A DNA stretch of 64,000 bases from Plasmopara viticola. Its lineage: Eukaryota > Oomycota > Peronosporomycetes > Peronosporales > Peronosporaceae. The notes beneath the pieces were generated by a model that was given only the letters and a program-made list of their open reading frames with translations, was not told the origin of the DNA and made no database searches. Shown here piece after piece: positions 1 through 12,073 of the stretch. The first letter of the stretch is position 1. Each line of letters starts with the position of its first letter. Made by a program: the position numbers and the translations under genes. The DNA is taken from NCBI GenBank assembly GCA_001695595.3, contig MBPM02000019.1, forward strand, positions 682,001 through 746,000, read 5' to 3'.

Positions 1-3000
1 CACTACTCAGTGAATATTGTACCACTCCACGTGCAGCGATGAAGCTTTATCTAAGTCGCCTTGGCTCTGTTGCAATTTTGGCACAACTCAAATGCTGTAT
101 ATCACGAGCGCCGTTTAGTGGTTTTCATGTTCCCCCATGTGCAATGATAGGACCTCACCAATGCTGCTTTGTCTTGATTGTATAAATATGTTCCATGACA
201 TGCAGAGCGCGCGAATACTAGCGAGCACCGCTCAGTGATTCACTCGCCACTAAGTGTTTTAGACGGTTATTCTCATCCAGCCAGTGTACAATTCCAGCAT
301 TACAATGTTCAAATCGTTATACAAATCATTAATGTGTCTACGCTAATAACACTTTGCTTCCTAGCATAAGATTTTTCATGACATATCTAAGCTTCACAAG
401 GAGCAAACTGGGCGTCATTAAAGGTATTGGCATTATAATTAACCCAGATTCGTAGAGACCCAGTCGCACAACAGTCCATACCTCGCTAGATTGAATAACG
501 TACGACCCTAATTTAGTCGTGGAACTCCACACCTGTTATCCTGTGAGCCTGTTCTCTTTCTGTCGCTAAAATACCTGTAGCATAGCAATGTTGCGTTGTG
601 CTTGCAGGGTCTTAGCATTTGCCTTGAATCGTTCACAAAAGCGCTAAGCCATATGCCGACGCTCAGAGTCATTTGGGACCGACCATGGCTTACTTAAATT
701 CCTTACAGCAGCCCTTACCTTCAGCAAGTCAGGCGTGCAAGCACGATCCGTGTTATAGAGCACAAGGCTTTCAGAGCTAAAATTTGTCGACCGTTCATTC
801 TCACTGAGGCTCGGCAGGGCTTCAATCTTTTGTGCAGGCCGCCCGGTGTCAACTGGCTTCGCCTTTTTTCCGCTGCATATCAGGTGACTTATTGGCCGTA
901 ATGTTTCAGACATCTGAGCCTTGGGGTTCTTCGCGCAAGAGATATCGCAGCACAAACGGCTGTGCATCAATCAACGGACACCCATAGGCTGCCAAGCAGC
1001 GCGAAGATGTATCAGTGTCTTAGCTGAATCCTTGAGGACTACACCACCGATAAAAATTGCCGTTGTGAAGCTCTCCTACTCGTGTTGCTTTTAGGTAAAA
1101 CTTGGATGTCGGCGTCAAAATGATCAAGTGCACACAGAATATACTTCTTCAGGCCCCTCCTGTACGCAATTTGTGTATGGAGAAGGTGAAAGCTGCCTTA
1201 AATGAGAAAAGTCGACGGTCACTTCACCCAACAGAGCACGAAGCTTCGGAACAGAGTCCACTTAATCCTTTTTTCTCTAGCGGGGCGCGATATGCGTAGC
1301 TGGGTGGCAAAAAAAGCTTGTCCCAGCTAACACTTCAGCTAATTTTATGTGGAAAACGCTGCCTTGACTCAGGTATTGCACATAAGAGTCCATTTCTGTG
1401 CTCTTTTACCAATCTTCGAGGTATCCAGATCCACTTTCTGCTGCTCCATTCAACGTTGAGTAAGAGAAATTTGATGCGGGGCTTAAGGGATGCGCGAAAC
1501 CGCCGTAAGGTCACGACGTGATAATGACTATCGTATAGTAGAGTTCCTTTGTAAACGCCACGTAAATTTTGTTTACGGAAAGCCCAAGCGGCGTAGAAAA
1601 TAATTAAAGAACTGCTCTACGAGAAAATTTGCATTGACCGTGTATTGCTTATCCAGACGATCTCCATCTTCCTTCGTTAAGCCGATGTTGAAAAAAAAAG
1701 TGGACTTGCGGCTTGTGTCATAACTCCGCGACAGGCATGTCACAGATCCCATTGTCATATGCGTCATTGTTGGGTCTTACCGTAGGTTGTCGTCGTTGAA
1801 TTTCCTTTTCTTCTTCCGTGTTCCAATGCCAGTGATACTACCAGTTAAATCATACTAGATTGAGTTTTGACCCTTAAATTCGCCCTGAAGCTTCTTGTTT
1901 TGACGATTAAGTCCCTTCGCATGGCCGACAAATCTATGAAATTGTATCCTTTATCGTAGCAATGCGAATAGCAAAGCTTTGCTCGATCAACGCTTTGGTA
2001 AGTAAGTAACTTTTGACCCGCCACATACACTGCAGACGCAGTCTTTGGCGCAGGGACAGCACTTTCGATAAGCGTAGTTTTATGGACAAAGACTCCGTTT
2101 GCTATAGAGGTGCAAAAGCAATCGACTTTATTGAAATTAGCTTGGTCATTGCTACTTGACCCGGGTGATTATTCTCTTGGCCATATTACCGTCACGTATT
2201 TAACAAAGAGTGATGGATGAGCGCCATCACTATTTGTTAAACACGTGACGTCGATATTGTCTAGTGAATTACACTTACCCTTCTCCTATTGTATGCAAAC
2301 CAAGTCTTTGTGGAGTGGCCACTACATAAAGCCGATTTCTTATAGCAAAAACTGGTTTATTCTCCATAACGTCTTCGATACCAATGATGGTCTCTATGCA
2401 CTCTGTTAGTATGTATACCGGTATGTATAATGGGGCATTAAGAAAAACATAATGATAGTAGGAAAGGTGCCGTTCGCGGTAGCTTTCCAGTGGCTATACC
2501 TGCTTCTATAAGTACCTTAACACAAGTCTGAACTCTCGTCCATTAAAATCGCATATCTTCGTGCACACGTCCTCTATGCAAGGTGCGGCTTGACTCAGTA
2601 AGGAAGGCTATGGGCTAATACAATGCTAGCAAGGCCTTGAGCATGTCAAAGGGTTGGGCACGTAGCCCGCTGAGCAACGTTTGTCGTGGATAGCACTTGC
2701 TATACATCAGGCAGAACACAGTTGGTCTAAGCTTGAGAAACGTGGGAAGCTGTTTTTAAATGTGGATCGTCATAAGCGGGGACTTAAATAAGCAGCGCTC
2801 ATGTCTGGGGACATCAGTGTAGACAACGCAATGTCGATTAACGATAGTGTCGACACGAATATGACACACACTGTTTTTTCAATATTATCAATTTCAACGA
2901 GGAGAAGAGATCATTCATCGAGCAGCTAGTTTTGGATGGAGAGAAGCTTGTTGAAAATGCTAGCACTAGGCCATATACCGTACGAAATATAAAGTGAGAT

Positions 3001-5431
3001 ACCGATACAAAATGTCTGGAGCTTATTTAACCCGTGGGTGCTCCGCTAGATCTGCTTTATGGCATAGCAAAGTAAAAAAAACGATCACTGTCTTGTAGGC
3101 GTTAAATAAATTAATCTAAAGGGCGATATGAAGGCCCTTTGTGCAGGAAAATTACCATCTACTTGACAAGTTCAATTGATCTGTAAAAAGTACTAGCATA
3201 TGGCTATCAGCACTTGATTGGTGTGTACGTCATTCAATAGGTTTAAATGCGGAAATTAAATGTTGCGTGATAGGCATCACTGCATTCCTTTGTGCAATGT
3301 ACGAGATGAAAATTGTCAGGGAGAGCAACACTAATTCCATGTCGACAATCTGTGTCAGAAAAGCAGATGTCAAAAAGTGCATTATACAAATTTGGCCATC
3401 GGTCCGGCACAGGCGTCGAGTTGCCAAGAAGCATGGCGATAACTTAAACGCGCATCGCAATCGACTAAGTCGAAATGAGAGCTCAACATCTCAAGCGAGA
3501 GACAACACTTTGCTGCGGTCAGCTCTTACCTCAAAGCGGTTGAGCATGCCTTGAGAAGTTATCAAACGCGCGTGTGCCGGTAATTGTCTGGTGGCGCATT
3601 TCTTTAGACGTACGCTTCAATGATATTTATGTCCATAACACGGAAAGAAGGACGTGGAAAACCACATTAAGAACTCATATATTGTGCTTCAACCCATGCG
3701 CGCCAATTACTGTAATGCTTGTAAAATAAGTGCGGCTTGGGCGCGAAAAAACTTTTTTGTATCGGAAGGCTCTATCAAAAAGCAAGGCTTTCAAGCAAAC
3801 ACCGCTAAGGTAGAGGTTAATGTAAGACGGCTGTCTCCATTGACCCGGTAAGATTGGTAACTACTGCCAGGCTGTGTCATCTCTTTTGGCTTCTAATTGG
3901 CTTCGGCGACCTTTTACTGAAAAAAAGTGTTCCGAACATCAAATAAATCCTCCCACAGCCTACAGTTTGGTAACAAAACTCGAAATTACTTTTGAGAAGT
4001 AAAACAAATATAGATTGGGCAGTTAAGGATTGTTTGTTAATGCATATGTATGAGAACTAGCGATAATCTACCGCACCCTGTGTCAATTATTTTAGATCTT
4101 AATGCAAAAGTTTGACACCGGCATTGACGCCGACTTCGGTCTTGACCTTTAAATTGACGTCGAAATTAGCTATCCTTCGTCGCTGCGGAAGCCCGAAAAG
4201 CCGGGGGTGGAATTTTAGGGCCACAAGCACTTCTGTCAACCGTCGGAGTTGCCATGCTTTATCAAGATTGACCGCTGCAAGAACTGTGGAAGGATGTATC
4301 CGGGTGAGGTTGAGCGGTAAGAGCGAGTGTCCCGCTGCGTTGGAGTAAAAAAAATCTCAAGCCTATCCTGCCTTGGCGGCTCTTTGACTAGCAAACTTTA
4401 TAAGGCCCGCTTCTCACCGCATCTTTGAGGTAGGCTCAGCCTCCGTGAAGAATCAAAGTGACACCGTTGATAGCCGATTAAACCGTGTTCGGGGTTTGGC
4501 TTGGTCAACGCAAAATGATCCGGTTGATTATGGTACTTAACGGACCTAATCTTAGATGCCATCATAGAATTAAACCGACTCTACGTTAATTTAAAGGTGT
4601 TGCGGAACAATCATCCACCTTCTAACAGATCTGATTTGTCTTAGTAAGAAGGGATGTACCGGGGCGTTACAAATAACTATGCTCTTGTGACAAAGTCTGG
4701 CTTCTCGCTGGCAAGTATAATGGCTCATGATGCATATATTTATAGTGATTTACACTAAAGAATACCGCAGTCGTTATAGTCCTTGTCTATAATTACAGTC
4801 TTATATTTAGTGCTTTTGGTTGCCTATAAACTCCATTTGATTGCATACTAATGCACCCACCACTATTGTAATGTACTGAGATAATATTTGATATTTGTAT
4901 TGGCTCTGTTTATGTTATATGAATTGTGCGCTGAATAATCATTAAGACTACAATTCAAAAATCCTTTTTTCATTCGTACTTTCAAACCTCGCAGTTCTTA
5001 AGTGTATACATACATACTCACCGTAGCACAGTCTCGGAAGCGCTTGCTCTGTAGAAAGGTGCATGGAATAACGCCGCTTTATTATCAGTGGGTGGAGCCT
5101 TCGGCGAAGCCTGTGACAAGGTGCGTCATGTATCTGCGCACTCAAACCACATAATTTCAAGCACAAATAGCTTTTGAGATACTTTCGGATGCTTTTATGC
5201 CCCGAGAGCAACGCGGTTAGAGCGCTAGGGCTAGGCTTGATCGTCGCGGGTTGAGATTGTCAGTTTCGTGTGAAAGCGCGGGAATTTGCTCTTCGGCATT
5301 TCCCATTTGCCGCCGTGCTTGAGCTCGTGAGCGTTGAGTGAGTACGAGACCCGGTCGTCGTCACCCACTGTTCAATCGTCACGTAGTCGTTTCATCCACG
5401 TCTTCTCCTTGCTGCTTTAATTCTATCCTCT
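1..5431. other. Gene-poor region
   Basis: I see no convincing gene in this stretch. Open frames are all under about 110 codons, overlap each other on both strands, lack recognisable domains, and several begin at non-ATG codons. The only structured item found is the 59-nt hairpin at 2191-2249. The last 150 nt or so upstream of 5432 probably hold the promoter and 5' UTR of the PP2C gene. Decayed transposon sequence is likely but was not identified. Confidence 0.6.
2191..2249. repeat. Imperfect hairpin, 26-nt arms
   Basis: The left arm at 2191-2216 and the right arm at 2224-2249 are reverse complements at 24 of 26 positions, with a 7-nt loop. Both ends carry a GTCACGT-type terminus. No target duplication is visible. 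It could be a small foldback or MITE-like element, or a palindromic piece of a solo LTR. Two other hairpins in the window (12074-12135 and 55123-55237) have the same shape but unrelated sequence. Confidence 0.6.
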
Positions 5432-6996
5432 ATGGCTCTTGCGGACGTTCTCGTGGCTTCTCCGGTCAACGGTATGGTTGGACTCGAAATGTGCTCGGCC
5501 ACGCCGCCTGACAGCTGCAAGTCACCACACGCGCCTCGTTTACTGCAACGCACGGGTCTCCTTGCGCTTGAGCAAATCGTAGCCGATGAGCCGGAGGTTG
5601 CTACGCAGCACAAAACAGAAAAGGAGACGACTCTCACGTCGCCGAGCGCGGTTAAGCGCAAGCGAGAGTCGCTGTCTCCCACGACGTCCGGTAAGCGTGA
5701 CTTTTCGGTGGCTAGTTTGAGATGAGGACGAGATTCCCATTAAAATGTGTGTGGATCATAGCAGGAAGTTTAGACAGTGAAGGTCCCGAGACGAGTCCGG
5801 ACGAGCTTGAGGACTCTCAGCCGTCGCATTTGTCCCCTGAAAAAACCGAGGTCAAGCCACCCGCTTCGCCTATGAAATGCTTTGTGGCCAAAGGAAGAGA
5901 GCGCAAACGACGGAAAGGGGATGTGATTGAGAATGCGCTCAAGCGTTTTCATCAAGAAGAGGCAACGGTTCCGCGTTGCGTCGAGTTTACCTCCATTTGC
6001 CACGCTCGAAATCGACACGAGGCGATTAAAATGCGTGTGCAGATTGGCGTGTCGCTTGCACAAGGTGCACGTGCATACATGGAAGACCGGTATTCCGTTG
6101 TAGAGCGCTTGTTTGATGAAGAAGAGCATGCCGAGTCATCGCCAAGCTTGATGGCAGTATACGACGGCCACAATGGGGCATATGCGTCTGAGTATGCGCG
6201 TCGGCGCTTTAAGGATCTGTTAGGTGAGAGTGAAGAGTTGATAGAGGTCAGTCGTCGCGCGCAGCACGTAGAGATGACGGAGGAGGATGTCGCGTCAGTC
6301 CGCAAACTCTTGGTGGACGCATTTGCGACCGTAGATGCAGAGATTTTGCAACGCACAAGCATTTTAAACAAACGGGATGGCTCAACGGTCCTATTGGGAC
6401 TTTTGGTTGGCGGAAAGCTTTTCGTGGCGAATCTTGGCGACTCTCGGGGTGTTTTGGTTCGGGTTGATGCAACTAGCGACGATGAAGAAGAGGACCGAGA
6501 GTTAAGTGTGACACGACTTTCGGTAGATCACAAGCCAGACCTTAAAAAGGAGACGAGACGTGTGGAAAAAGCGGGTGGAAAAGTTATTTTTTCGGGCTGT
6601 TGGCGTGTAGCCCATGACCAAGTTCCCTTGCGTCTGGCTATTAGCCGCTCATTGGGTGACCACCCGCTCAAACTAAATTTGCCGCAGTCTTGCTCGGGTC
6701 CCCTTGTCTCGGTCGTACCAGACGTTCGTGTGCTAAACGTGGAAGCAGCCGGTGAGTATCTCATATTTGCCAGCGATGGGCTCTGGGACCGTTTAAGTGA
6801 TGACGACGCTGCCAAGATTGTGCGTGCCAAGGTCGCGGAGTTTCACTGGTCGGAGGAGCCTGTTAGCTCCGAAGCTGCTACGAAAGAGGCGCTTCAGGTC
6901 GCTGCGAACGCCCTCGTGGAAGCTGCGCTCTTGAAGCGTAGCATGGATAATATCACGGCTATGGTAGTTTTATTCTCAGAGTTGCCAGTTAACTAG
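5432..6996 (+). CDS. PP2C-family serine/threonine phosphatase (PPM), two exons
   Basis: Metal-dependent protein phosphatase that removes phosphate from Ser/Thr. Exon 1 (5432-5690) encodes a low-complexity N-terminus with a basic patch (KRKRES). The intron starts GTAAGC at 5691. Acceptors ending at 5764, 5773 or 5776 all keep phase, so the intron is 74-86 nt and the protein is about 490 residues. Exon 2 carries the whole catalytic domain with the PP2C motifs in order: AYMEDRYSVVE, VYDGHNGAYASEYAR, GSTVLLGLLVGG, ANLGDSRGVLV, DHKPDLKKETRRV, ISRSLGDHPLK, FASDGLWDRLSDDDA and MDNITAMVV. The metal-binding Asp residues are present (DGHNG, SDGLWD, DN), so it should be active. The long N-terminal extension with basic clusters (KRKRES, RERKRRKGD) could direct it to the nucleus, which is an inference. 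It converges on the transporter gene 165 nt downstream. The substrate is unknown. Confidence 0.93.
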
Positions 6997-7161
6997 AGTT
7001 AAGCAAGTGCAAGTCAATAGAGGACGCAGGATCGTTCTGTGCCGACTTGTGCTTAGACAATTACTCTATTCTGTAAGATGGTCGAGTAATACTCGACCTC
7101 TGATAGTCTCATTCCCCAATCTAAAATGTAACACTAGTAATACAGTTCTTGTACCCCCTCA

Positions 7162-8910
7162 TCACACAGCCCTGACCGGGCCCTTCAACTCCATCTCATC
7201 AGTTGGCGAGCAATCGTTGACTGTGTGGTCCTCACGAACTGTGCCTGAATCTCCTTCGTCACCCTCCACCTCCTCATCCCCATGCATTCCATTCTTCCCT
7301 ACATCACCTTGAGTTGGTGAACTAAAGTCCAGCTCGTCAACAATCTCTTGCGGATCCGCTGCTGGTATCAAGAAGAGGAAGAAAATCGGCACCACCTTCA
7401 GCGCGCTGCGCACGATGATGGCGAGCCACAACATGTCGTACTCGTCCTTGGCGATGCCCAGCCACCTACAAACGAGAGCCCCCCAAACCTCACTTGCGCT
7501 GCGGGAAAAGTTCGAAATCGACATTAACAGCGCAAACAGGGTACCCTCAATACCCTTTGGACAGAGTTTGGCACAAAGGACCATCACTGGCATTGTTTTA
7601 AGGCGGCTAATGACGTCTGCAATTACAGCGTCACCCAACACAAACGCCTTGTCTGGAATACCAACGTTTAAATTCGCACGCGTGACCAATACAATGTCCA
7701 AGAGCGACACGATGGCCAGGCTGAGCTGCGCAATGAAAAAGATGCGGCGAAATGGCATATTCTTAAAGCACGCATTGTATACCATCGTTCCTGCCATTAA
7801 GAACATGAATCCAAACGCCGACACGGTACCCAGAAACTCGGGAGTAAAGTGTAACACGTCCGTCGAAAAGTAAAAGAACACTTGGGAGTATCCAGGGCTG
7901 ATGGCACCGGACAGAAAGACCCAGAGCGCACACATCCAAATCACGGGCGTGCCAATCGCGCCTTTCAATTGTCTCACCTGTCTCTTGGCTGAGACTTTCC
8001 AATGGCGTCTACTCACCGTTGTTTTCGCTTCGTGCATGAGTGTGGAGAAGATGAAAATAGACAGTGGACCGATGGCTGCAAAGCCAAAGACACCACGTAC
8101 GCCCAGCTTGTGCGTGGCCGGACCGGACAGAATCGATCCTAGCACACCACCCATCGACATGGAAACCCACGATACAGACTGCAAGTCATTCGCGCCATAC
8201 TTTGGATCCAGCCGCGACATTTCCACAACTCTGGCATCGATTACCACGTCAATTACCGCGATTGACAGACTATTCAGCATAAGCACTAATACAGCACCAA
8301 CTGGTGTCGTGACAAGATCGGGAATTGCAAAGATCAAAGTCGCAATCGTGCCACTGGCACTGCACAACATCATGTACGACTTGCGGTGGTACCCAAACAG
8401 CGGCAAACTGTCCGAGATGATGCCGTACAGTGGTTTGATACCCCACGGTACCATCATAACCGTCAGCAGCGACTGTGACTCGGTCGGCTGCAGCTGTAAA
8501 TTGTCTTTGAAAAAGTAATTAATAGCTAGAGCGCTAAAGCTTGTAAATCCCTGGACGGCATACACTGTACTCACCAACAGCAAAAATGACGTGCCAAAAG
8601 TCTGTCGAAGTCGGCGCACCCAGTTGCAAAGGTCCTGCAATTTTGATAGCGCGCCATCATTTTCGTCGCTCACGTTGCTACTGCGCTCGTGCTGATGGTT
8701 TGCTTCATACGAAGGCGACAGCGGCACGGTTTGTAATTTGGTCTTGACAAGTGTCGATGAGGAGACGTCAGCGGAGCTGCAAGTGGACGCCGTTGATGGA
8801 GACGACGGACAGATGGACACCAACACGTCCCGCTCTTCCTCCGGTATGGCGGGACCATCCACATTGAGACGGGGTAGCCGCTTGCGCGGGGACATAAGGG
8901 TCGTAGCCAT
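7162..8910 (-). CDS. Folate-biopterin transporter (FBT/BT1) family, MFS membrane protein
   Basis: A single open exon of 582 codons starting at ATG 8910. A hydrophilic, Ser-rich N-terminus of about 95 residues is followed by about twelve hydrophobic segments. The BT1/FBT signature is clear: a first helix with YAVQGFTSFSALAINYFF, then MMVPWGIKPLYGIISDSLP and FGYHRKSYM. The DVVIDARVVEMSR stretch after helix 4 is also typical of the family. Known members (Leishmania BT1/FT1, cyanobacterial and plastid FBT) import folates or pterins, and the family is strongly expanded in oomycetes, where many substrates are unknown. The C-terminus is acidic (DEEVEGDEGD). Transport of a folate-like compound at a cell membrane is therefore family inference, not shown by the sequence. 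No intron is needed. Confidence 0.92.
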   Translation of the reverse strand: MATTLMSPRKRLPRLNVDGPAIPEEERDVLVSICPSSPSTASTCSSADVSSSTLVKTKLQTVPLSPSYEANHQHERSSNVSDENDGALSKLQDLCNWVRRLRQTFGTSFLLLVSTVYAVQGFTSFSALAINYFFKDNLQLQPTESQSLLTVMMVPWGIKPLYGIISDSLPLFGYHRKSYMMLCSASGTIATLIFAIPDLVTTPVGAVLVLMLNSLSIAVIDVVIDARVVEMSRLDPKYGANDLQSVSWVSMSMGGVLGSILSGPATHKLGVRGVFGFAAIGPLSIFIFSTLMHEAKTTVSRRHWKVSAKRQVRQLKGAIGTPVIWMCALWVFLSGAISPGYSQVFFYFSTDVLHFTPEFLGTVSAFGFMFLMAGTMVYNACFKNMPFRRIFFIAQLSLAIVSLLDIVLVTRANLNVGIPDKAFVLGDAVIADVISRLKTMPVMVLCAKLCPKGIEGTLFALLMSISNFSRSASEVWGALVCRWLGIAKDEYDMLWLAIIVRSALKVVPIFFLFLIPAADPQEIVDELDFSSPTQGDVGKNGMHGDEEVEGDEGDSGTVREDHTVNDCSPTDEMELKGPVRAV

Positions 8911-9182
8911 TAAGAGTTTCCGACACTTGACGGTTATTTTTCAACCCATGATTTTTGCTTACAGTAATGAAACGCCAATCGCATTTGTTTATCGAGACAC
9001 ATAATATTATTAAGTACTTAAATAAGCAATCAATTGAGTATTTCTCGCAAAGTTTTCAAACCTCATTAAGCATACCATATTCAAATTCAGCAAAAAATCA
9101 AGATCATTTCTAATTTTCGTATGATCAAGAGTTTTTAAAGTTAGAGTCTGCAATGTGTATCCAATATCAATTATTGTTGGAG

Positions 9183-9538
9183 CAACAAAATTGAGCTTCG
9201 GCAAAGGTTGGGGTGACGCCCTTCTTCCAAGCGCGGGGGCTAAATGATCGCGCGCTTCGGGCAGATGCTCTCGGGCATCTGCAGGTGTCTTACGAGTCTC
9301 ACCCTCGACGCGACGGTCTCCAGCACCAGGGCGCCACCTGGGCTCTTACCAAGTCAGAGCTAAACAAGATAATGGAAGACCCTCACGACCTCGGTGCTGG
9401 CTGCACTGCCCGCCGAACGAGACCCGACGTATGCGGACACCACTCTATGCCGTGGACTAGCCAGACTGAGCCTAGCACGTGCATAACTTGGCAACGCGAT
9501 AACGTAATACAATACAATACAATACAACAAAATTGAGC
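9183..9538 (+). mobile_element. SINE-like element A, copy 1, full length with target-site duplication
   Basis: The body at 9197-9524 (328 bp) is flanked by a perfect 14-nt direct repeat, CAACAAAATTGAGC, at 9183-9196 and 9525-9538. It starts TTCGGCAAAGGTTGGGGTGA and ends in a short AATAC/ATACA repeat tail. Three further copies occur in this window (36789-37115 on minus, 40637-40953, and 54855-55122 truncated). The size, simple-repeat tail and variable-length target duplication are those of a non-autonomous retroposon. I could not identify clear pol III A and B boxes, so its parentage (tRNA, 5S or LINE-derived) is open. Any apparent open frame inside is not a gene. Confidence 0.82.
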
Positions 9539-9688
9539 AACACAATACATGTGCCTTAACTGCTAAAAAAACTAGAACGCGATCGTTTTTTTAATGTAGT
9601 CTTGTACACATCTTAATTACAGCTTACAATCCGTTTCATCAAAATACGAGCACACGCACGAGCAAGTTCGCTCGGCCAAATATGTTAT

Positions 9689-9915
9689 ACCGACCCTGTG
9701 GCTTAAGTGGTCAGTCGCTCAACCCGGGACCGGGTGCGATATTCACATGAACCGAAGTAAGGCAGCCGAAAATTTGTCACCAAGTTGGACAAGTAGTCGC
9801 ACCCAAAGTGTCACTGCCCTACCTACACGCAATCAATTTAGTGTGTAACATTAAGGGGGGCTGAACATCTCAGTGACCGAAGAAGCTCCATAGTGTAAGG
9901 AAGGGTACGGAATTT
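9689..9915 (+). mobile_element. SINE-like element B, copy 1, 3'-truncated or diverged
   Basis: It matches the complete copy at 43347-43659 from ACCGACCCTGTGGCT through the segment ending GGGTACGGAA, after which similarity stops. The 5' head contains TGGCTTAAGTGG, a good match to a pol III A box as in tRNA-Ser/Leu-like genes. A block ending CCATAGTGT with GGGTACGGAA is shared near the 3' side. I see no target duplication for this copy. Confidence 0.68.
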
Positions 9916-9985
9916 CTAATCACGTGACCAACTTAGATCTTGATAATTTTAGTTTTATTAGCCTTAGTAAAACCTAGTAAGTTAC

Positions 9986-11049
9986 TCACGAGAGGCTTGC
10001 AGCAGTTGCAAACTGCTGCAAGTGCGAAGTCTTCGAGCAGATGTCACTTGTGATAGCACAATTCTTTATGGTTGGTGTCAATCCAAGCTTCATTATTAAA
10101 AAGGTAAAATTCATGAAAAGTTCTATTTCACACGTTGCTACCGCATTAGATCTAAGTATGCACTTTATGATCAAAACTCACTTGATTTACTTCAGTATAT
10201 GTCACAGCACGATGCTCACTCGCTGCTTACGTTTCATCGCTAATGTCCAGTTTGAATACTTAAGTCTCGTTCGCGTCATTTTTTTATACAATGTATAAAA
10301 CCTTTGCAAAGAGCACATCATCAAAAGGAATCTGCACTTAATGGGTAGCCCAACATTATAGTTATATAATGTAGCATTGGGCAACAAAGGCGAGTAAGAA
10401 TCTCGCCCACGTCGTCGTCATCGATCAATGAGTATCCATGCTATCGACTTTCAATTTATGTACATAGAACGATTTTCGCGCTTTTTGATGGCAAGTGTTA
10501 ATATGTTATGCCAAGTAGCTAAAAAACGTCTCAAAGGTCTGAGGTCTGAAGTCCATTCACATGTCGTTTGTAGATCGTCATTATTTTTTAATTTATCTTT
10601 CTTTCAAGGCAAAAGCCGCACATATCCCATAATTGACATTTTTTGCAGCAGCGACCTGAGCTCTGCAATGAGAAAACGTTTATGCGGAAGGACAGAGGAT
10701 ACTACATAAGGTTCGAGGTTGTGCTGACCAGTTGCCTCCATTGACCACTGATGCAAAGGCTCTTGTATCTCGTCTTTTTGCGCAACAAGCTGCGTACTGA
10801 TTGTGCAGTTAAGGCAGCAGCCTGTTGTGCGGCTTATTCCGATACGCTTACGCGTAACAGGAGCTGGAAGGCGCCCTGATTTGTTGTTGAACACTTCAGC
10901 ACAACAGCCTTAAGCAACTCTTTCTTACGATTTCTCATTTGGCGCGATATGGTCGGTAAAACGATCTCTTCTACGTCGATCCCTTCAGCATGTATCGCTT
11001 CACGAGCGGTGTTAAAAGAGTCAAATATGCGTCCTTCAATGTCTTTCAA
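9986..11049 (-). pseudogene. Decayed MULE transposase with FAR1-like N-terminal domain
   Basis: Between 11049 and 10604 the minus strand encodes, in two frames, a pattern like the FAR1 DNA-binding region that precedes oomycete Mutator-like transposases. It shows FDSFNTAREAIHAEGI, then VVLKCS, then after a frame change KRIGISRTTGCCLNC, and finally GQHNLEP in place of the usual G.HNH. Downstream at 10387-10202 a weak match to the transposase core follows (LPI...FYTLYKK...YSNWTLAM). There are frameshifts and stops throughout, so it cannot be functional. The FAR1 part is moderately convincing. The core match is weak. Confidence 0.42.
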
Positions 11050-12073
11050 GCTTTCATTTTGGATGGTATGGAGCTGTGAGAGATGTAGTTACGAGCAAAC
11101 TATGCAGAATTTAGAATTGTGTGTATACAAAACAGGAGTACAACCTCGAAAGATTTGCTTTTGGGAATTAGCCGGTCCAACTATTTCACGTTTGAACTCA
11201 ATGTCGCCAGGCAGAGACCAAGAAAAATGATCTAGGGGCTCCGTATTATTAGGATGAACGCCCAATCCCAAAATTGAGCGTCTGGCAGTGGTTCTCTTGA
11301 GAAAAGCGATTTGAACACGCGGAGCACTTCCTTCAGCACGCACAAAAGTGGTGAAGCCACGGCGTAAATCTCCTTTCTCTATGAGAACACATTACGCATG
11401 GGAAAACCCCATCGCTAATAGGTGTTAGATGAGGGCAAGGAAAGCCTGTTGCAGGCTCCTGGACAACCGCTCAGCGTAGGCTATCTATAATGATGAACGA
11501 TGCAAAGTGTAAAAGTGGGCATGAGCGCAAGGGTAAGCGAACTCATTCACGTAGACCAAATTAAAATACTAAAACATATACGGTGTCCTTCGATGTAGAC
11601 TCAACAGGCTGATTGCTGCACCTACACCGCGGCATATCCAGCATGATCTACGCATCACGTCTTCGGCAAGCCAAATCACGCACTTTGCCTGTCCATCGGC
11701 ATGCGGAAGGTCCAATCAAGCCTGGCGACAAGCATTTTGAGAATTTTGTTTACAGAAATCGATCCCTTAGACTGGAAATTTGATTCAAGACAAGTGGCCC
11801 TGGGAGTCTATGGTGTCCAGAGACACGAGCGGCAAACTTCGACCATTGACCATGTCCGTCGCAGCCACTAAGTAGGCTATTCTGCTCAATTGATCAGGGG
11901 TACACGCACTGCCTGCCCAGTCCTACGGCGGGCCGTACCAGATTAGCAGCAGTATAATGGTATCAACAAGCTTGCGAATGGTAGGCTTTATTCGGCAGAA
12001 ATTTAAACCCGCTAGTGGGTTTTGCACGTGAGCACACATGTGCAAATCCTCTTTTTTAAAGTTTGACCGAAAG
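11050..12073. other. No recognisable gene
   Basis: There is one 84-codon open frame on the minus strand at 11343-11089 (VHPNNTEPLDHFSWSLPGDI). It lies directly upstream of the decayed MULE and could be its leader or unrelated. No domain is recognised. The remainder, including 11640-11960, looks like further decayed repeat sequence. Confidence 0.4.

Noticed and set aside
5540..6830. Several long minus-strand frames opposite the PP2C gene
   Set aside because: They are antisense shadows of the GC-rich coding exons, with no independent domains.
9213..9536. 107-codon open frame as a gene, with similar frames in the other copies
   Set aside because: The frame lies inside the SINE-like element A and persists only because the repeat copies share sequence. 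Indels between copies disrupt it.
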